Part shown: positions 23,941 through 36,119 of the stretch, piece after piece
Position numbering within the stretch: the stretch's first letter is position 1
How the letters are laid out: every line of letters begins with the position of its first letter
DNA from: Cornus controversa
Taxonomy: Eukaryota > Streptophyta > Magnoliopsida > Cornales > Cornaceae
Assembly: GCA_026545225.1 (NCBI GenBank)
Contig: CM048849.1
Location: 12,221,541-12,285,540, forward strand
Reading direction: 5' to 3'
Length of the DNA: 64,000 bases
Notes under the pieces: model-generated
Told to the model about the DNA's origin: nothing
Database searches by the model: none
Seen by the model: only the letters and a program-made list of their open reading frames with translations
Made by a program: the position numbers and the translations under genes

Positions 23941-25431
23941 TGATTCGTGTGTGAGTGCGTCTCAATTAAAATTACCACACTTCGCAATAGAACGAATTCC
24001 TTGCAGAATAGGGTTATTGAAAGGGGTGTCGAACCTCAGGGATTATGGTCTGAATGAGTTGGTATACGAAATTAATTCTAATTAAATTTAGAAAGAGAAT
24101 AAATCTGATTTTTATATTTAAACTAACTAAAAAGCAAAATAAAGTAAAACAAAGGAAATAAAAAGTGTGAATAATATGAGATAAATCTAGGGTATTTGAC
24201 TTTACCACTAACTCCACAATCAATGGTCAATTGAATTAACTATGGGAAATTACATCATGCATAAGTGGTGTCGGTGGCTACAAGCTCACCTTCATCCATC
24301 AAGAAGATAACATATGATTAAGGCCAATTCATAGACTATCTTCGATTGGCATAGGTCATCTGCCTAACTACTCTACTCTAGGGTGCAGTATGGTCCATCT
24401 TCTAGGCATACTCCATTAAAACGTATAATGATATATTCAGTGATTACCATTGTGTAATAATCGCTCTCATGATCACAGAAAATAAGAGAGATTGAGTTTA
24501 ATAACAACAACTAAATATCTAAGACAAGATAAGAAATTATTGAAACTGAATTTATAAGACTTTTATTGCTCAATAATAAGAATCCTCTAAATTACACAAT
24601 CTATGCATGTATATAAAGGTCCCCAATAATTAAAACAATCAAACCATTGATGCTTTGTTAGGGCTACATCAAAACCCTAGTGGATGAACTAGCCACTCAT
24701 GGTAGAAGAAAAAGCTTCAACGGTTGAGGAAAAATGCATCATCTTCATGAATTATGCGTAAGACTTCGTTCTCTAATGGTTCTCCACTCAAAAGCTCTAC
24801 AAAGTATGTCTTCAATTCCCTCCAAAAACTCTCTAAGCTCTCCTAAGCTCTCTCAAAATAGCCTTCAATTCACCACTTTATGCCCTAAGAGAATACACCA
24901 AAGTCCTAATCCAATTAGGAATTAATTAGGTTTTCCCGCAGCACTAATCAGGTGGGTTTTTCCTGCTGACATTCGGCCCAACTTTTGACCTACTAGAAGT
25001 CCGATTCACGGAATTTTCGTGAAATACCAAAGTGTGGAGAATCGAATTTCGGTTATGTTTCGAGAAAATTAAGTCAATTTGAGGCTCGAAAATAACATTT
25101 CTGGTCCATTTTTCAAAACGGGATTAAGACTATATTAGGCGCAGAATTCGGCTTCAGGCCCGTAACCTTCTTAAGCAGCTGTAATTTTCTTGGACCTCTT
25201 CCTTGGGCTGATTTGAATTGAAATAAATAGTTGAATAGATCCATTTGATGTAGGTTTCATCTTGCATGTTAGCCCAAAATCATGGTTTTAATTGAAATAA
25301 TCATTAAGGCCCTGAGAATACAGAAAACACTAAAACGAAGTAAAATAACAAAATAATCTATCACTGAGAGAATAAAATACGCAAGTTAAGAGGCTAGAAT
25401 GCGTAATTCTCTACTTGTTACTAAAATATCA
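23941..25431 (-). mobile_element. Solo LTR of the left-hand Athila family
   Basis: It reads as the reverse complement of 6302-7811 along nearly its whole length and begins TGATTCGTGTG. The distal end (TGATATTTTAG in minus sense) differs from the reference start, so this may be a subfamily. The flanking 5-mers, ATAAT and ATAGT, nearly match. The hAT-relic sequence seems to continue beyond it, which fits insertion into the relic. No internal domain is present. Confidence 0.8.
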
Positions 25432-25490
25432 ATAGTAGTCATTTTTTGTTTCAAAATATGTTGTATAACTAAAACAAAAAGTAAACAAAC

Positions 25491-25945
25491 AACCCTACGG
25501 GGACACACCTCCAATGATGGCCTTTAATGAAAAGGCGGGATGGATGAATTCCGAGAATATTGTGAAAATAGCCCTACGTGGGCACAACCCTACGGGGATA
25601 CACCTCCAAGGAGGGTCTTTAATGAAAAAGGTGGGATGGATGAATTCCGAGAACATTGTTAAAATAGCCCTACGTGGGCACAACCCTACGGGGGCACACC
25701 TCTGTTGTGGGCCTTTAATGAAAAAGGCGGGATGGATTATTCTCGAGAAAATCACAACCCTACGCGGGCTTAACCCTATGGGGGCACACCTCTGCACTGG
25801 CCCTTTAAGGAAAAAGGCGGGATGGATTAATTACGAGAAATTATAACCCTACCCGGGCATAACCCTATGGGGGCACACCTCCACGGAGGGCCTTTGGTGA
25901 AAAATGCGGGATGGATTAATCATGAGAACATACGTGGGCATGCCG
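25491..25945 (+). repeat. Tandem array, five units of 89-96 bp
   Basis: Units start near 25491, 25586, 25682, 25772 and 25861, each with AACCCTA(C/T)GGGG and GGCGGGATGGAT. Divergence between units is moderate. Tandem arrays in the 3' region are known for Tat elements. Confidence 0.9.
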
Positions 25946-26133
25946 TGCCTAATAAGAAACTACTTAACGACAAGGCAGGAAACCTTTTTTTATGCAGATT
26001 TGTGCCGAGATTGTCATCACAGAGCAAACCATACCTCAACAAAAAAAATGATAATAATAAAATGATCCTTCATTAATCAAAGCAGAAGGGTACAGAGAGC
26101 CCCACAAAGGAAGGACATAAGAAAAGAGAAAAA

Positions 26134-28025
26134 TCAAGCGTCGGGGTCTCCGAGTTGCAACTCGAAGAAGTCCATGTCAGGCCACTGATCTTGTGCTACC
26201 TCGCAGAAGTACTCGAACCCATCGATATACAAATGGTTGAGGGCCTTATCAAAGTCAGGTGAATCTTTAAAAAGCTCGACCTCTAGTTCTTTAATCCCCG
26301 GCAAGTTAGCATTCCACCTGGCCATATCCTCCCATTCATGACTGAGCTGAGAATTAAGGGTGTCGATCTCCCCGTCGCGAGAAACATAGGAAGTGCGAAG
26401 GGTCTCAAGCTCTGAGTTAAGGGTAGTGCGCTCTCTGACAAAAGAAGCACGTTCAGCGGCAAGGGCAGTTTTGTGTTTCTCCATCTCCTGTTTCGTCTAT
26501 AAGAGGTGATTGGTAAGACCATGAGCAATCGTCAGGTCTTGTTTAAAAAATGGGTGAGAATATGTAATTTTAAAAAAAGAAAGGGAGAATTTTGTCCGAG
26601 TATAGCAATAGTAGGGATGCACCTTAGCCATGTTGGCTAGCAGATATCTAGTAGAGGAAGTAGAGTCAATGACATTCACCTTTTCAAGATCACGTGGCAG
26701 AACAAACTCCCCAACTCTTTTCACAGCAAAAGATGTGTTAGACAACAGCTAATCGATGTGGCCAGAGCGGTGTCAGTAGCCCGGTGTGCCTGGTAGCAGG
26801 GGAGAAGGACATGTGTAAGCTACCACCACCAAAAATTTGTTTTACCGGCACCCCAAAAGCACTTGGGTCAGGGGGACTACCACCCACAAACAGCTGGGTA
26901 GGAGGCACCCGAAACGGGTTTGGGCTCGGAGTCGAAGTGCTCATAAGGGCAAGAGCTGCAGACAGGGGAGAATTCCTAATGGAAGGAGGAGACAACAAGT
27001 CCCCACCTGCGGGTAAACCGGTACTCCTGGTAACCACATGCCTGCGCGGTATTTTCTACAAAGAAGAGGATGAGGACAATGCAACACCTTTTTCCTTCGC
27101 CAGCACGAGGATGTCTCTGTTAGACCTCATCCGCAATCCAATACAGGTTTGTATATAAACGCATGTTACACGACTCAGTAAAGGAAAGGGGAAGGAAGGA
27201 TAAAAGTGTTAGGGTGTACTTCGCCTATTTCTAATCACTGGAGCAACATAGCCTAGAGTACTCAGCTCCGCGTCGGAGGTTAAGGCCTTTACGTCTCTCA
27301 TTAGGAGCTCGTAGATGACATCTAATCTATCCTCTTCTTTACGACTCACAAATGGCTCGACCCTAGCAGCTGAAATGTTAAAACAAATCCGCATAAAGTA
27401 CAGTGCAAGAAATGGTGGCAGTAGTGTGGGTGAAGAAAATAGGAGGTAGAAAAAGTTTACTAGTTGTATCCCCGTTAGTCCAGGAATGAGGGATGCAGAG
27501 AGAGGGGAGCTCCCAGCTTCCTGAAACAAAAAAGAACTGTTCTTTCCAATTCTTTATCCTATAGCTATTGTCGAGAACCACCAATCCTTTGGGTAGGCTC
27601 CCTGCATTACGACTTTGTATGTAACGCCTGTCTTTGCTCTTTAGGTGGGTATAGCAGGAGAGAAACTGGTTAAGGGTTGGTGGAAAGGTAAACTTATAGG
27701 ACTTCCAAAAGACCAGGGTAGCCATGATAATACGCCAAGAATTGGGCGTAAGTTGAGAAGGGCAGAGGTTGATCGCCTGGAGTAGCTCTTTGGCAAAATC
27801 TGGGTTGAGAAATCGAAGGCCTGAAAGAATGTAAGCTTCGTAGAAGCATGTTTCCCTGGGGCAAATTGAATAAGCCCTCTCCGCCAGCAGGGGAGCCCTA
27901 GCCACGACCCCTTCTGAAATGGAGTATGAAATAGCCAGCTCCTCTACCTCGGAGTCTTTCATAGTGGAACTAAAATCCTGGCACTCGTCGTAGTCAACCA
28001 TTATAAAATACAGAAACTCGAACAC
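26134..28025 (-). pseudogene. Antisense ORF region, putative gypsy-type transposon protein
   Basis: The N-terminal globular part (about 27378-28025) carries text such as LAPNSW-like LTPNSWRIIMATLVFW, KSKDRRYIQSR and NWKEQFFFVSG. I recognise this as the plant domain named putative gypsy type transposon (Pfam PF04195 from memory). A proline/serine-rich linker follows (about 26738-27037). A charged coiled coil (about 26280-26484, KTALAAERASFVRERTTLNS) leads to a C-terminal tail ending in DMDFFELQLGDPDA. The same plan is seen in the antisense region at 15143-17473. The pieces lie in several frames, either broken or spliced. Its biological role is unknown. Confidence 0.65.
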
Positions 28026-28249
28026 TTAGACAAGGGGAGAGCCGGGAGCAAAAGTCTTTGGAGACAACTTGTCAAAGTTATGATTAATAATGTGCAAACA
28101 ACGTGAGAGGGAAGGTATGATGGTATTGGGTATGAGCTACTGAGGTGGTTATAAATAAAGAAGGAAACCACTTATATAGGCAAGGCGCAAGGCAAACCGT
28201 TTCAATCCCCCAACGTTCTTGTTTAACAGGTCAGAAAACAATGATTATA

Positions 28250-28556
28250 AGCAAACGGTCACAAGCGCATAGCCAACGCCCGCTGAACATGCACCTAGGG
28301 CCTAGGCTCAGATAGGCCAGGCGCATGGAAAAAGCCGTGCCAGGCGTACGACCAGAGTCATGCCAGGCACACGACCAGGGCAGGTGCGCTGTCCGCGCGC
28401 GGCGCAAGTCCGTGCGCCTGGCGTAAGGTCCACGCTTTCGGCCCAAGGCCAGGTACCAGGCACGCGGCCCACCCACGCGGCCCGAGACTGAGTGCCAGGC
28501 TGCAGCTATCCGCCAGGCCAGAGGCCAGGTGCCAAGCATGCAGCCCACCCGCACGT
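28250..28556. repeat. GC-rich block with degenerate GCCAGGC repeats
   Basis: The block is strikingly GC-rich for this window. GCCAGG(C/T), CGCGGCCCACCC and similar strings recur on a loose 20-40 bp spacing. It may be the LTR or promoter-proximal part of the Tat fragment. No gene is credible here. Confidence 0.6.
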
Positions 28557-31500
28557 TTCAATTTTGAAGCATACTTGTTGTACTAATTCTACTACAAGGG
28601 GAACTTCTTTCGTCTTGAAATTTAAAACTCAAGTGTATTCTGTCCCTTAAAGATTTCCTTAAATTTTTGGTAATTTGTTGGTATTTTTAAAATATTTCTC
28701 CTAATTTTTTATATTTAAAAATTATTTAAAATTTAAAAAAGAAATATTAAAATATTTTGGACTGGGCCCAAACTGGGCCAGTGGGTGGGCCCGGCGAGTG
28801 GGACCCAACAGGACCTCGGTAGGCGTCGGAATAGGGCGCACGCGCCCCCATGTGCCGATGATGCGCGTGGGCGCGAGGCCCCCTTTTTTTTTTTTTCTTC
28901 CTTCTTTCCTGCAACTTAATGTTGCACGCACCAACGTTGAAGCCACAACTTCCAAGCCACTTTTCGGCCACCAAAGCTCACGTTTAAATATACCATTCCA
29001 CTCCCCTTGGCCTAAGCTACACATTGGTATCAAAATCACCACCAATCATCGCCTAAATAAAAAAGCCCCAATTTCAAGTTTTAGGGTTCTAAAATTTTAA
29101 ACTCAAATTACCGTCAAACCACCCAACGATTTTCCCCCAAACTTACAAGGACTATTCGGGAGAGCAAGATCAACAATTTAATAGGAACAAAAACCTCAAA
29201 CATCTACGTTTACAATCAACCCAAATCTTATTATATATATATGTACACACATATATATCTGCCTATATACTCATATATACACGTATATACATGAAATAAT
29301 CTACACCATAACAATACCGAGACCATAGATTTCTCATGGTTAATCAAAAAAAAATTCCTTTCCATTGATAATCATACTAATACATAGTTATATACAAAGA
29401 TATACATGTATATACGTATATTCAAGCAACACAAAATTAATCTAAGTTTACAAGTTCAAAGGGAAAGTGAAGAGATTGAACTTGCCTTGTGATTTTGAAA
29501 AAAATCACCTTCTTTTCCTTTTTCCGGCATCAACCGTTCTCTCCCTGTCTGTGCGTAGATGAAATACCTCCACAAAATTTCGCGCATGAGGTGGCTAGTC
29601 TTATACACAAAACTTGGGAGATATATACAACTGGTAGCAACAAGCATAGAATACAAAAGATATAATGAACAATTTTCTAAAAGCAGAATAGAAAAGTTCC
29701 TCTAAATTAAAATAACATTAAATAAATGTGTACGTGTCTAGTAATACAATTTGGAAGTCCCATAACCCAAGAAACCCTTAACCAGAAAGGACAAAAGTTT
29801 ACAACCCTGAATTAAAACCCAACAGTCAAATTCTCAAAAAGAGTCCACAGGTTGACTCTTGAAGAAGAGAATAAGTTTCTACCCTGAAGTTGATGAGAGA
29901 GAAGATGTCTGCCACAACCAAATCCTAAAACTCTATCCTCACGGGGAAATCTGCCTGGAACCTGAAATCAACAAAGTGGGTTAAACCTACGAGCAAGTCC
30001 TATCTATTACATCCCAATCAAAGAACCAATACACATACCCTCAGTATGAGGGACACAAGAAAAAAATATATATATAACCTACAAGTCATTCCTTATACCG
30101 TTCATGTTTTCAAACCAACAGTCATCCTTTACCATTTTCCATCAAACTCTTATCATACAAAAGTGAACACACTCTTTAAGTTCAGGAGAAAGAAACATCA
30201 ACATGAATAACATCAAGTTTAAGCAAGCTTGACATGCCACCATTTTTTATCCTTTGCTACCTTAATAGGTGTAGGTATAAACATACTAGTCATTCCCTAT
30301 GTAGTTCATGTTTTCAGAAATAAAAATTATCTTATACATTGTCCCAACAACCCTAATCATTCAACAATGAACACATTCTTTAAGTTCAAAATAAAGAAAC
30401 ATATGCATGCATTTTATTAAATCTAGGCAATCCTGACATGCCCCGGTAATCTTACATACCTCCTTTAATTTTAGATACCTTAATAGGTATTGGCAATCCT
30501 GACATGTCAAATATAATATATAGATACCTTATTAGGTATTGGTGATCTTGACATGCCTTGTCAATCCTAACATGCCAAATATAATGTATATACACTTTAA
30601 AATCGATAAAACCACAAGGAAAAATTATTTCCACCTAAAATTTAAAAGACAAGTTTATTTCATCCCTATAAAGTTATTTGAATTTTTCTAGAAATTTCTG
30701 GAATTTAAACTATTTTCTAAAATAAAAGAAGGTGAAAAACCCAATTTTTGGACACTTTAAAAATCAATTGAACTATAATAAAAGCTCATTTCAGCATGAA
30801 ACTTTAAACCTAAGTGAATTTAACATCCAAAAAGTTACAGTAAAAATTAGGGAATTTTTGGAATTATAAAAGTATTTTCTAAAATAAAAATAAATTTCAA
30901 AACAAGGGAAAATAATTTCGACATGAAATTTAAAAACCAATCTCCTTAAACCCCCAGGAAGTTGACATAAACTTTTGGGAATTTTTGGAATTATAAAAGT
31001 ATTTTCTAAAATAAAATAAGTTGAAAAACCCAATTTTTAGACACTTTAAAACTCAATTGCACTACAAGGGAAGCTCAATTCGAGATGAAACTTTAAACTC
31101 AACTTAATTTAACCTCCAGAAAGTTACAGTAAAAATTTAGGAAGTTTTGGAAATTTTTAAATATTTTTATAAAATAAAAGGAAGTGAAAACCCAATTTCA
31201 AGACACTTTAAAAATCAATTTAAAAACAAGGGTAAATACTTTTGACGTGAAATTTAAAACCCAAGCTCCTTAAACCCCCAGGAAGTTTAAATAAAATTTT
31301 TGAAAATTTTGAAATTATAAAAGTATTTTCTAAAATAAAAGAACATGAGAAACCCAATTTTTAGACACTTTAAAAATCAATTGCACTACAAGGGGAGCTC
31401 ATTTCGATATGAAAATTTAAACCCAAGTTCCTTTAACCTCGAAGAAGTTACAGTAAAAATTTGGGAATTTTATGAAATATTTAAGTATTTTTAAAAAATA

Positions 31501-32906
31501 TTTTTTTTCAAAATTTCAACCCCCGACCTGCGCGACTGTTCATGCGTGCAGGCAGCCCCTTTCTGGCCATTTCCCAGCCTCCATTCGATCCAAATTTTAT
31601 ACCAATCTTCTCCTCTCGTCATAAGCTATCTATTGGTACCAAAAGCCCCATAAAAAATGCCTCGAAACGAAAACCCCCAAATCACAACTTTTAGGGTTCT
31701 TCAACATTTTTTTTTTAAAAACTTAAATTTAAATTCCTCCATGATCCATTCCCAAATGTTCAAGGGTAAATTTAATCCACCAAGAACCACTCAACAAACC
31801 CAAATTGCTACGATAAACGACTACAAATTTAAACTTAACATATCATTATATTCATCGAATACATGTATGCATAATCAACATCAATTCTCAATTGCCAATT
31901 TAATTTCACAAACATCATAATGCACAGAAAAGAAATGAGATTTATAAAAATCAATTTTATACCAAAATGAAAGATTTAAAAAAAATGCAACAAACAATTT
32001 ACAGATTCAAAGCAGAAGTGAAGAGTCGAACTTGCCTTTTCGATGATTCAAAACCCGTCCACACGATCGCTCCTTCTCTCCGTCCTCTCTTTCGTCTACA
32101 CTCTGAGTTTCTGTGCGTAAGCTAACGGTAGGAACCCTAATCCCCTCTTTTCTTTTCTTTTATTATTATTTTTTTTCAGAAAACTAATTAAGACTAAATA
32201 AAATTAAAAGAGAACATTAATAAAACAAACCCTAGCCCATCAAAAAATAAGTACACCCAACCCAACCATTCCAGCCCCATTCAACCCAAATTCCTCCCTA
32301 ACCCAATCCAAAATTAAAATAAAGAAAACACAAAGACCCAATCCAAATAAAATAAAATGAAATAAAATAAAACTAAAGTAAATTACACCACAATATTTAC
32401 AGCACTCAAAGAATTTAATCCAACCAATAAAGCAATTCAATTTAATTAATAAAAGAAATAAAGAATTAAAATTAAAATTAAAAGACCTCCAAAATTACGG
32501 GGTATTACATTGGAAACCTTTTGTGCATAGAAACTACGGAACCCTAAATTCTTCTCTTATTTAATATTCCTAAATAATTAAACCTATAAATATAAAATAT
32601 TTAGCCCACCTATATATAAATATATATAGAGCCCAACCCAACAGTCTAGCCCAACCTGCTAAAAATTGAAAAATAAAAGAACATGAAGTCCAAACACCCA
32701 ACTATTTTTATTTAAAAAAACTACATTAAAACAAATAATTCACACATAATTAAAAATAAATCAATACTTAGCAACCATGCAAACCATCCATGTTAAACAA
32801 TTAAAAACATGCATTGACTAAATTAAATAGAACATTTAAAAAAAGTAAAACCCAATTAAATAAATAAAAACAAAATATAAATATCCTCAAATTACAGGGT
32901 ATTACA
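28557..32906 (-). mobile_element. Family X LTR (outer), truncated and split by another X LTR
   Basis: X sequence in reverse orientation occupies 28557-29559 and resumes about 32510-32906, ending GGGTATTACA. The 3' part of the LTR is missing on the left. It contains TA/CA-rich microsatellite-like sequence around 29229-29300, as does the forward copy at 39740-39822. Confidence 0.75.
29560..32509 (-). mobile_element. Family X LTR (inner), full length, 2950 bp
   Basis: It runs from TGAAATACCTCC to GGGGTATTACA, that is TGTAATACCCC...GGTATTTCA in its own sense. The middle shows the GACATGCC/AATCCTGACATG strings of the minisatellite, only weakly repeated here, and several AAACTTTAAACCC-type near-repeats at 30600-31450. 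No priming site adjoins it, so it is probably a solo LTR. No clear target duplication was found. Confidence 0.8.
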
Positions 32907-33395
32907 ATGTGAAAAAACATCTTAAGGAAAATAAAATTTGTGGCGTCAACCGTTCTCTCCTTATCTCTGCGTAGGTAAAAACTACTGAACCCTAAATTTT
33001 TTTCTCTTATTTAATATTCCTAAATAATTAAACTAATAAATATAAAATATTTAGCCCACCTATATATAAATATATATAGAGCCCAACCCAACAGTCTAGC
33101 CCAACCTGCTAAAACATTGAAAAATAAAAGAACATGGAACCCAAACACCCAATTATTTTTATTTTAAAAAAAACTACATTAAAATAAATAATTTAAACAT
33201 AATGAAAAATAAATCAACACTTAGCAACCATGCAAGACATACACGTTAAACAATTAAAAACATGCATTGACTAAATTAAATAGAACATTTAAAAAAATTC
33301 AAACCCAATTAAATAAATAAAAACAAAATATAAATATCCTCAAATTACGGGGTATTACAATGTGAACAAACATCTTAAGGAAAATAAAATTTGTG
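32510..33395. repeat. Tandem duplication of LTR end plus flank (about 450 bp x 2)
   Basis: 32510-32942 and 32943-33395 are roughly 90 percent alike. Each contains the first about 370 bp of an X LTR (reversed), the terminus GGTATTACA, and the flank ATGTGAA(C/A)AAACATCTTAAGG. The second unit lacks the inner X LTR, so the duplication preceded that insertion. Confidence 0.8.
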
Positions 33396-34024
33396 TTATG
33401 TCTATTAGAAAGTTCACTTAGGGCCTCTCAACCTTTTAGAAATTTCAGGGTCGACCCTGCCGCTATTGTTTCAGACTATTGAGACACTTTCATTACAAGT
33501 TGAAAATTTTATTTTCATTCCATAAACTTAAAAATGATAGATCAAAAAGTGAGGCAACTTCTGATGAGCAGCGACAACCTCCTTAAAAAATTCCAAGAGT
33601 TGAACAAACAGAGAGAAATCTATTATCTAATTGATAGATTGATCCATCTCATATTGACTCTCTGTTTCTGTGGCAACAATAGAACAAGCTTTTTCGGCAA
33701 TAAACAAGATAAATTGCTTGCAAATTGCATGCTTTTCATCATTGAAAGAGAATTCAGTGAAGATATTGATATAAATTCAAAAGTTAATGTATTTGACTCT
33801 CTTAAGGAATGTATCTGATGGTTCATCTTCAATAGCTTACTTAAGAAAACATTATATCTGTTTTTGTATATGTACTTGATTTATCTATATGAGAACGACA
33901 TCATTTTTTTTGGTCTATTTTTGAATATTTATAAGATATCTTTGTTATAAAAATTATTGTGTTTATTTTGAAATTTTCATACCTTTTGCCCTCTCTCCAC
34001 TTAGCAGTCCTAGCTCCGCCCCTG
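33363..34024 (+). pseudogene. hAT transposon relic with right terminus, copy C
   Basis: The region 33534-33820 encodes YYLIDRLIHLILTL, then in a neighbouring frame SVSVATIEQAFSAINK, then CMLFIIEREFSEDIDIN and VFDSLKE. This is the order of the hAT dimerisation domain in plant MYM-type transposases. A frameshift lies within it, and the upstream catalytic part is absent. The right end is CCTAGCTCCGCCCCTG (to about 34024), the type of terminal repeat found in such elements. The left end is lost to LTR sequence. Confidence 0.7.
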
Positions 34025-34915
34025 TGGATACATATATTTGTTATGATGGCATATTGTTAAACAAATTGATAGAATGGATTTTGATAATGTTGCTCAACAA
34101 AAAATCCAAAAAAGCATATAAAAGCGAAACGAGCGGTGCATTTACATTAAAAAGTGATAAAATCACCAAATCAATAATTACATCAATTTCAATATATTCT
34201 ACAACATTTCTCTATGCAATAACCAAATGGTACAAGAAAAAAAGAATTTTTTTTTTGGTATTTTAACAACAATACAGAGTATCTTTTAACTACGCTAATG
34301 AGTATATGGGCATAAATAATTATAAGAAAAGTACTAATGAAGAAGTCCATAGCAAATTAGAAAGCACCAAGGGGAAAAGTTGCACACCTTTGATAAGCAT
34401 AGACCCCTTCCTTGGTAGAACCTACAAGAATTTCCCTCCTTATAAACTCTCCCTTTTGGAATATGTAAATTGCAAATCATAGGTATCCCAGTTGATGGTT
34501 CCAATCTCATAAACTGACAAAAATAAGACATTGATTTCATCTGTCATAAGCAAATCAGAATGTGACACAAAGCATGGAATTAAGCATCCTAATTGAAGTA
34601 TCACCTCTTGGATAGTTATATCATAACTCCGACATCACGTACACGTGAACTTGTTCCTTTCCATACCTATCTATGTCGTTTCCTGCTTATTAAGAAATTT
34701 TAATTCCCCATACCTAATGAAAAGAACTATTTATATGTCACACGCATGGAATTGTATAGTGGGAGTGGTAGGTAAGAGTTTATTTAATTTCCCAAGCTGT
34801 TATAAATGGAATGCACTACTTTTTTGTTCACCCATTGAAAATGTTCACCGCAAGCCTTTTCCTGTTCATTCTCTCTAAGTATGATGATACAAGTAGTTTA
34901 ATAGTTGTTATTAGG
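34025..34915. other. Intergenic, no gene recognised
   Basis: AT-rich, between the hAT right end and the part shared with block B. A minus-strand frame near 34334-34540 has no family resemblance and no supporting context. Confidence 0.4.
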
Positions 34916-35679
34916 GTAAGAGATAAGATGGATTTTAAAAGAGATCTTCTTCATAGTCAAATAAAAATTGTCTCTCTCTATCAAACAAGCTAGCATAACC
35001 TAAAATATGCTTGATAGAAGAGTGTGCAGCACAGCTTGGTAGTGCATTTGTTAGAGTATGCAAATAGGATCATTTGTAATGCCCGTACATCAAACACTTA
35101 ACAAAATTTAACTAGAAAAGCTAGCTATGCGCTAAGACATTTAGATATTCGCAAAAATTACCTTCTTACGACAGTGCTAGCTTAGTCATAGCTAGCATAG
35201 TAGTCATCTATCTGTGCATGAATCAGTTTAGATGTATATATCATGTCGAGTTGTCGACTATATTGCTAATTCTCTTGCCAATTTTGATTGCGTCTTCTTC
35301 TCTTGCCAACTTTGATTGCCTCTTCTAAACTCTTCTTAGTTAAGAGCGCAACAACACTCTTAACCTAATTCAAATCAGAATGAGACTATCACACTTGATT
35401 TCTTTAGGTAAAATAATAATTAAGTTGCTACATTTCATTGCTTCCTCATTAGAGGTCCCATTTGAAAGTCTAAAGCTTGAAAAGAGTAAAAAAAACCAAA
35501 TCAGACACAAAAGAGGAAACGGAAAATAAAAAAAAAAGGTGTAATTTGGAAAATCAATCAATGCATTTTCATCAACCAAAACACTCTGACGTAACTGTGT
35601 TTCATGAACTTTAGGCTAAAATCAACATGATTTATATAAAGCTAACTTGAGTTTGGAGACAAAATCTTGAATGCGGCTT

Positions 35680-36035
35680 TCGAAAGCAATCTAGTGATGT
35701 TACTAACTGTGGCTGCAAACACATAGAAAAGAGCGGGGCTCGGTAGACAAATACAGCTCATTGGAGTGACAGGAAGACTGAAAACGGCTCGTTGGAGTGA
35801 ATTCTGATATGAAAATCAAGAAAGAAGCTCGTTGAAATCAACAACTTTAACACTGATGCTATGGCTCGTGGAAACAATCTGGTGATGTTACCAACAGTAA
35901 CTGCGAAGGTAGAAAAAACCAGCTCGTTGGAGCGATAGTAAGACCGAAAGGTACCCGTTGATTTGAAAATAAAAAAAGAGGCTCATTGAAATCAGCAATT
36001 TTGACACACAAGTGCTAGTGGGAGCTGATGAATTG
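35680..36035. repeat. Imperfect repeats with RGCTCGTTGGA motif
   Basis: The strings AGCTCATTGGAGTGA, GGCTCGTTGGAGTGA, AGCTCGTTGAAATCA and GGCTCGTGGAAACAA recur every 30-60 bp, within a larger duplication of about 190 bp (GCAATCTAGTGATGTTAC at 35686 and 35875). The same organisation is at 59765-60091, with about 225 bp spacing. Confidence 0.65.
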
Positions 36036-36079
36036 AATTTGAGTTTGCCTGTCATATTTTTTCTTCTTTTTTTATTTGC

Positions 36080-36081
<2 letters not shown>

Positions 36082-36119
<38 letters not shown>

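Larger units (their letters stand above)
19303..25490. repeat. Duplicated segment, block A
   Basis: The sequence from 19303 to 23940 is collinear and nearly identical with 54473-58411. It includes the repeat edge, the 99-codon frame, PR-10, the PR-10 upstream region, a copia-like LTR piece and a hAT relic. Differences are mostly a TRIM inside PR-10 (20616-21187), a longer (AT)n tract and small indels. The homology appears to resume for a few dozen bases at 25432 after a solo LTR. It is a segmental duplication, not a transposon, because it has no termini of its own. Confidence 0.9.
25491..28556 (+). mobile_element. Fragment of a second Tat-lineage element (3' region)
   Basis: A tandem array, a minus-strand ORF region and a GC-rich block lie between the solo LTR and a family X LTR. 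The antisense ORF region identifies it as the 3' part of a Tat element in plus orientation. No pol, paired LTR or target duplication is seen, so the boundaries are approximate. It is a broken fossil. Confidence 0.6.
33363..36035. repeat. Duplicated segment, block C
   Basis: 33363-33880 matches the hAT relics in A and B. 34916-36035 matches 59039-60091 of block B. The part between (33900-34915) is longer than in B. Divergence from B is greater than that between A and B, so C looks like an older copy. Confidence 0.75.

Noticed and set aside
26784-27158. Plus-strand frame in the second Tat fragment
   Set aside because: It is the opposite strand of the proline/serine-rich linker of the antisense ORF.
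28231-28561. Minus-strand open frames in the GC-rich block
   Set aside because: Overlapping frames are open because of composition. They have no family resemblance and contain degenerate repeats.
29560-32509. Family X as a DNA transposon, because its ends look like inverted repeats (TGTAATACCCC / GGGGTATTTCA)
   Set aside because: A priming site for initiator Met tRNA and gag-like sequence adjoin an X end at 63541, so the sequence is an LTR.
34334-34540. Cys-rich minus-strand frame as a small secreted peptide gene
   Set aside because: No signal peptide, no promoter-like context and no conservation in block B, which lacks this stretch.
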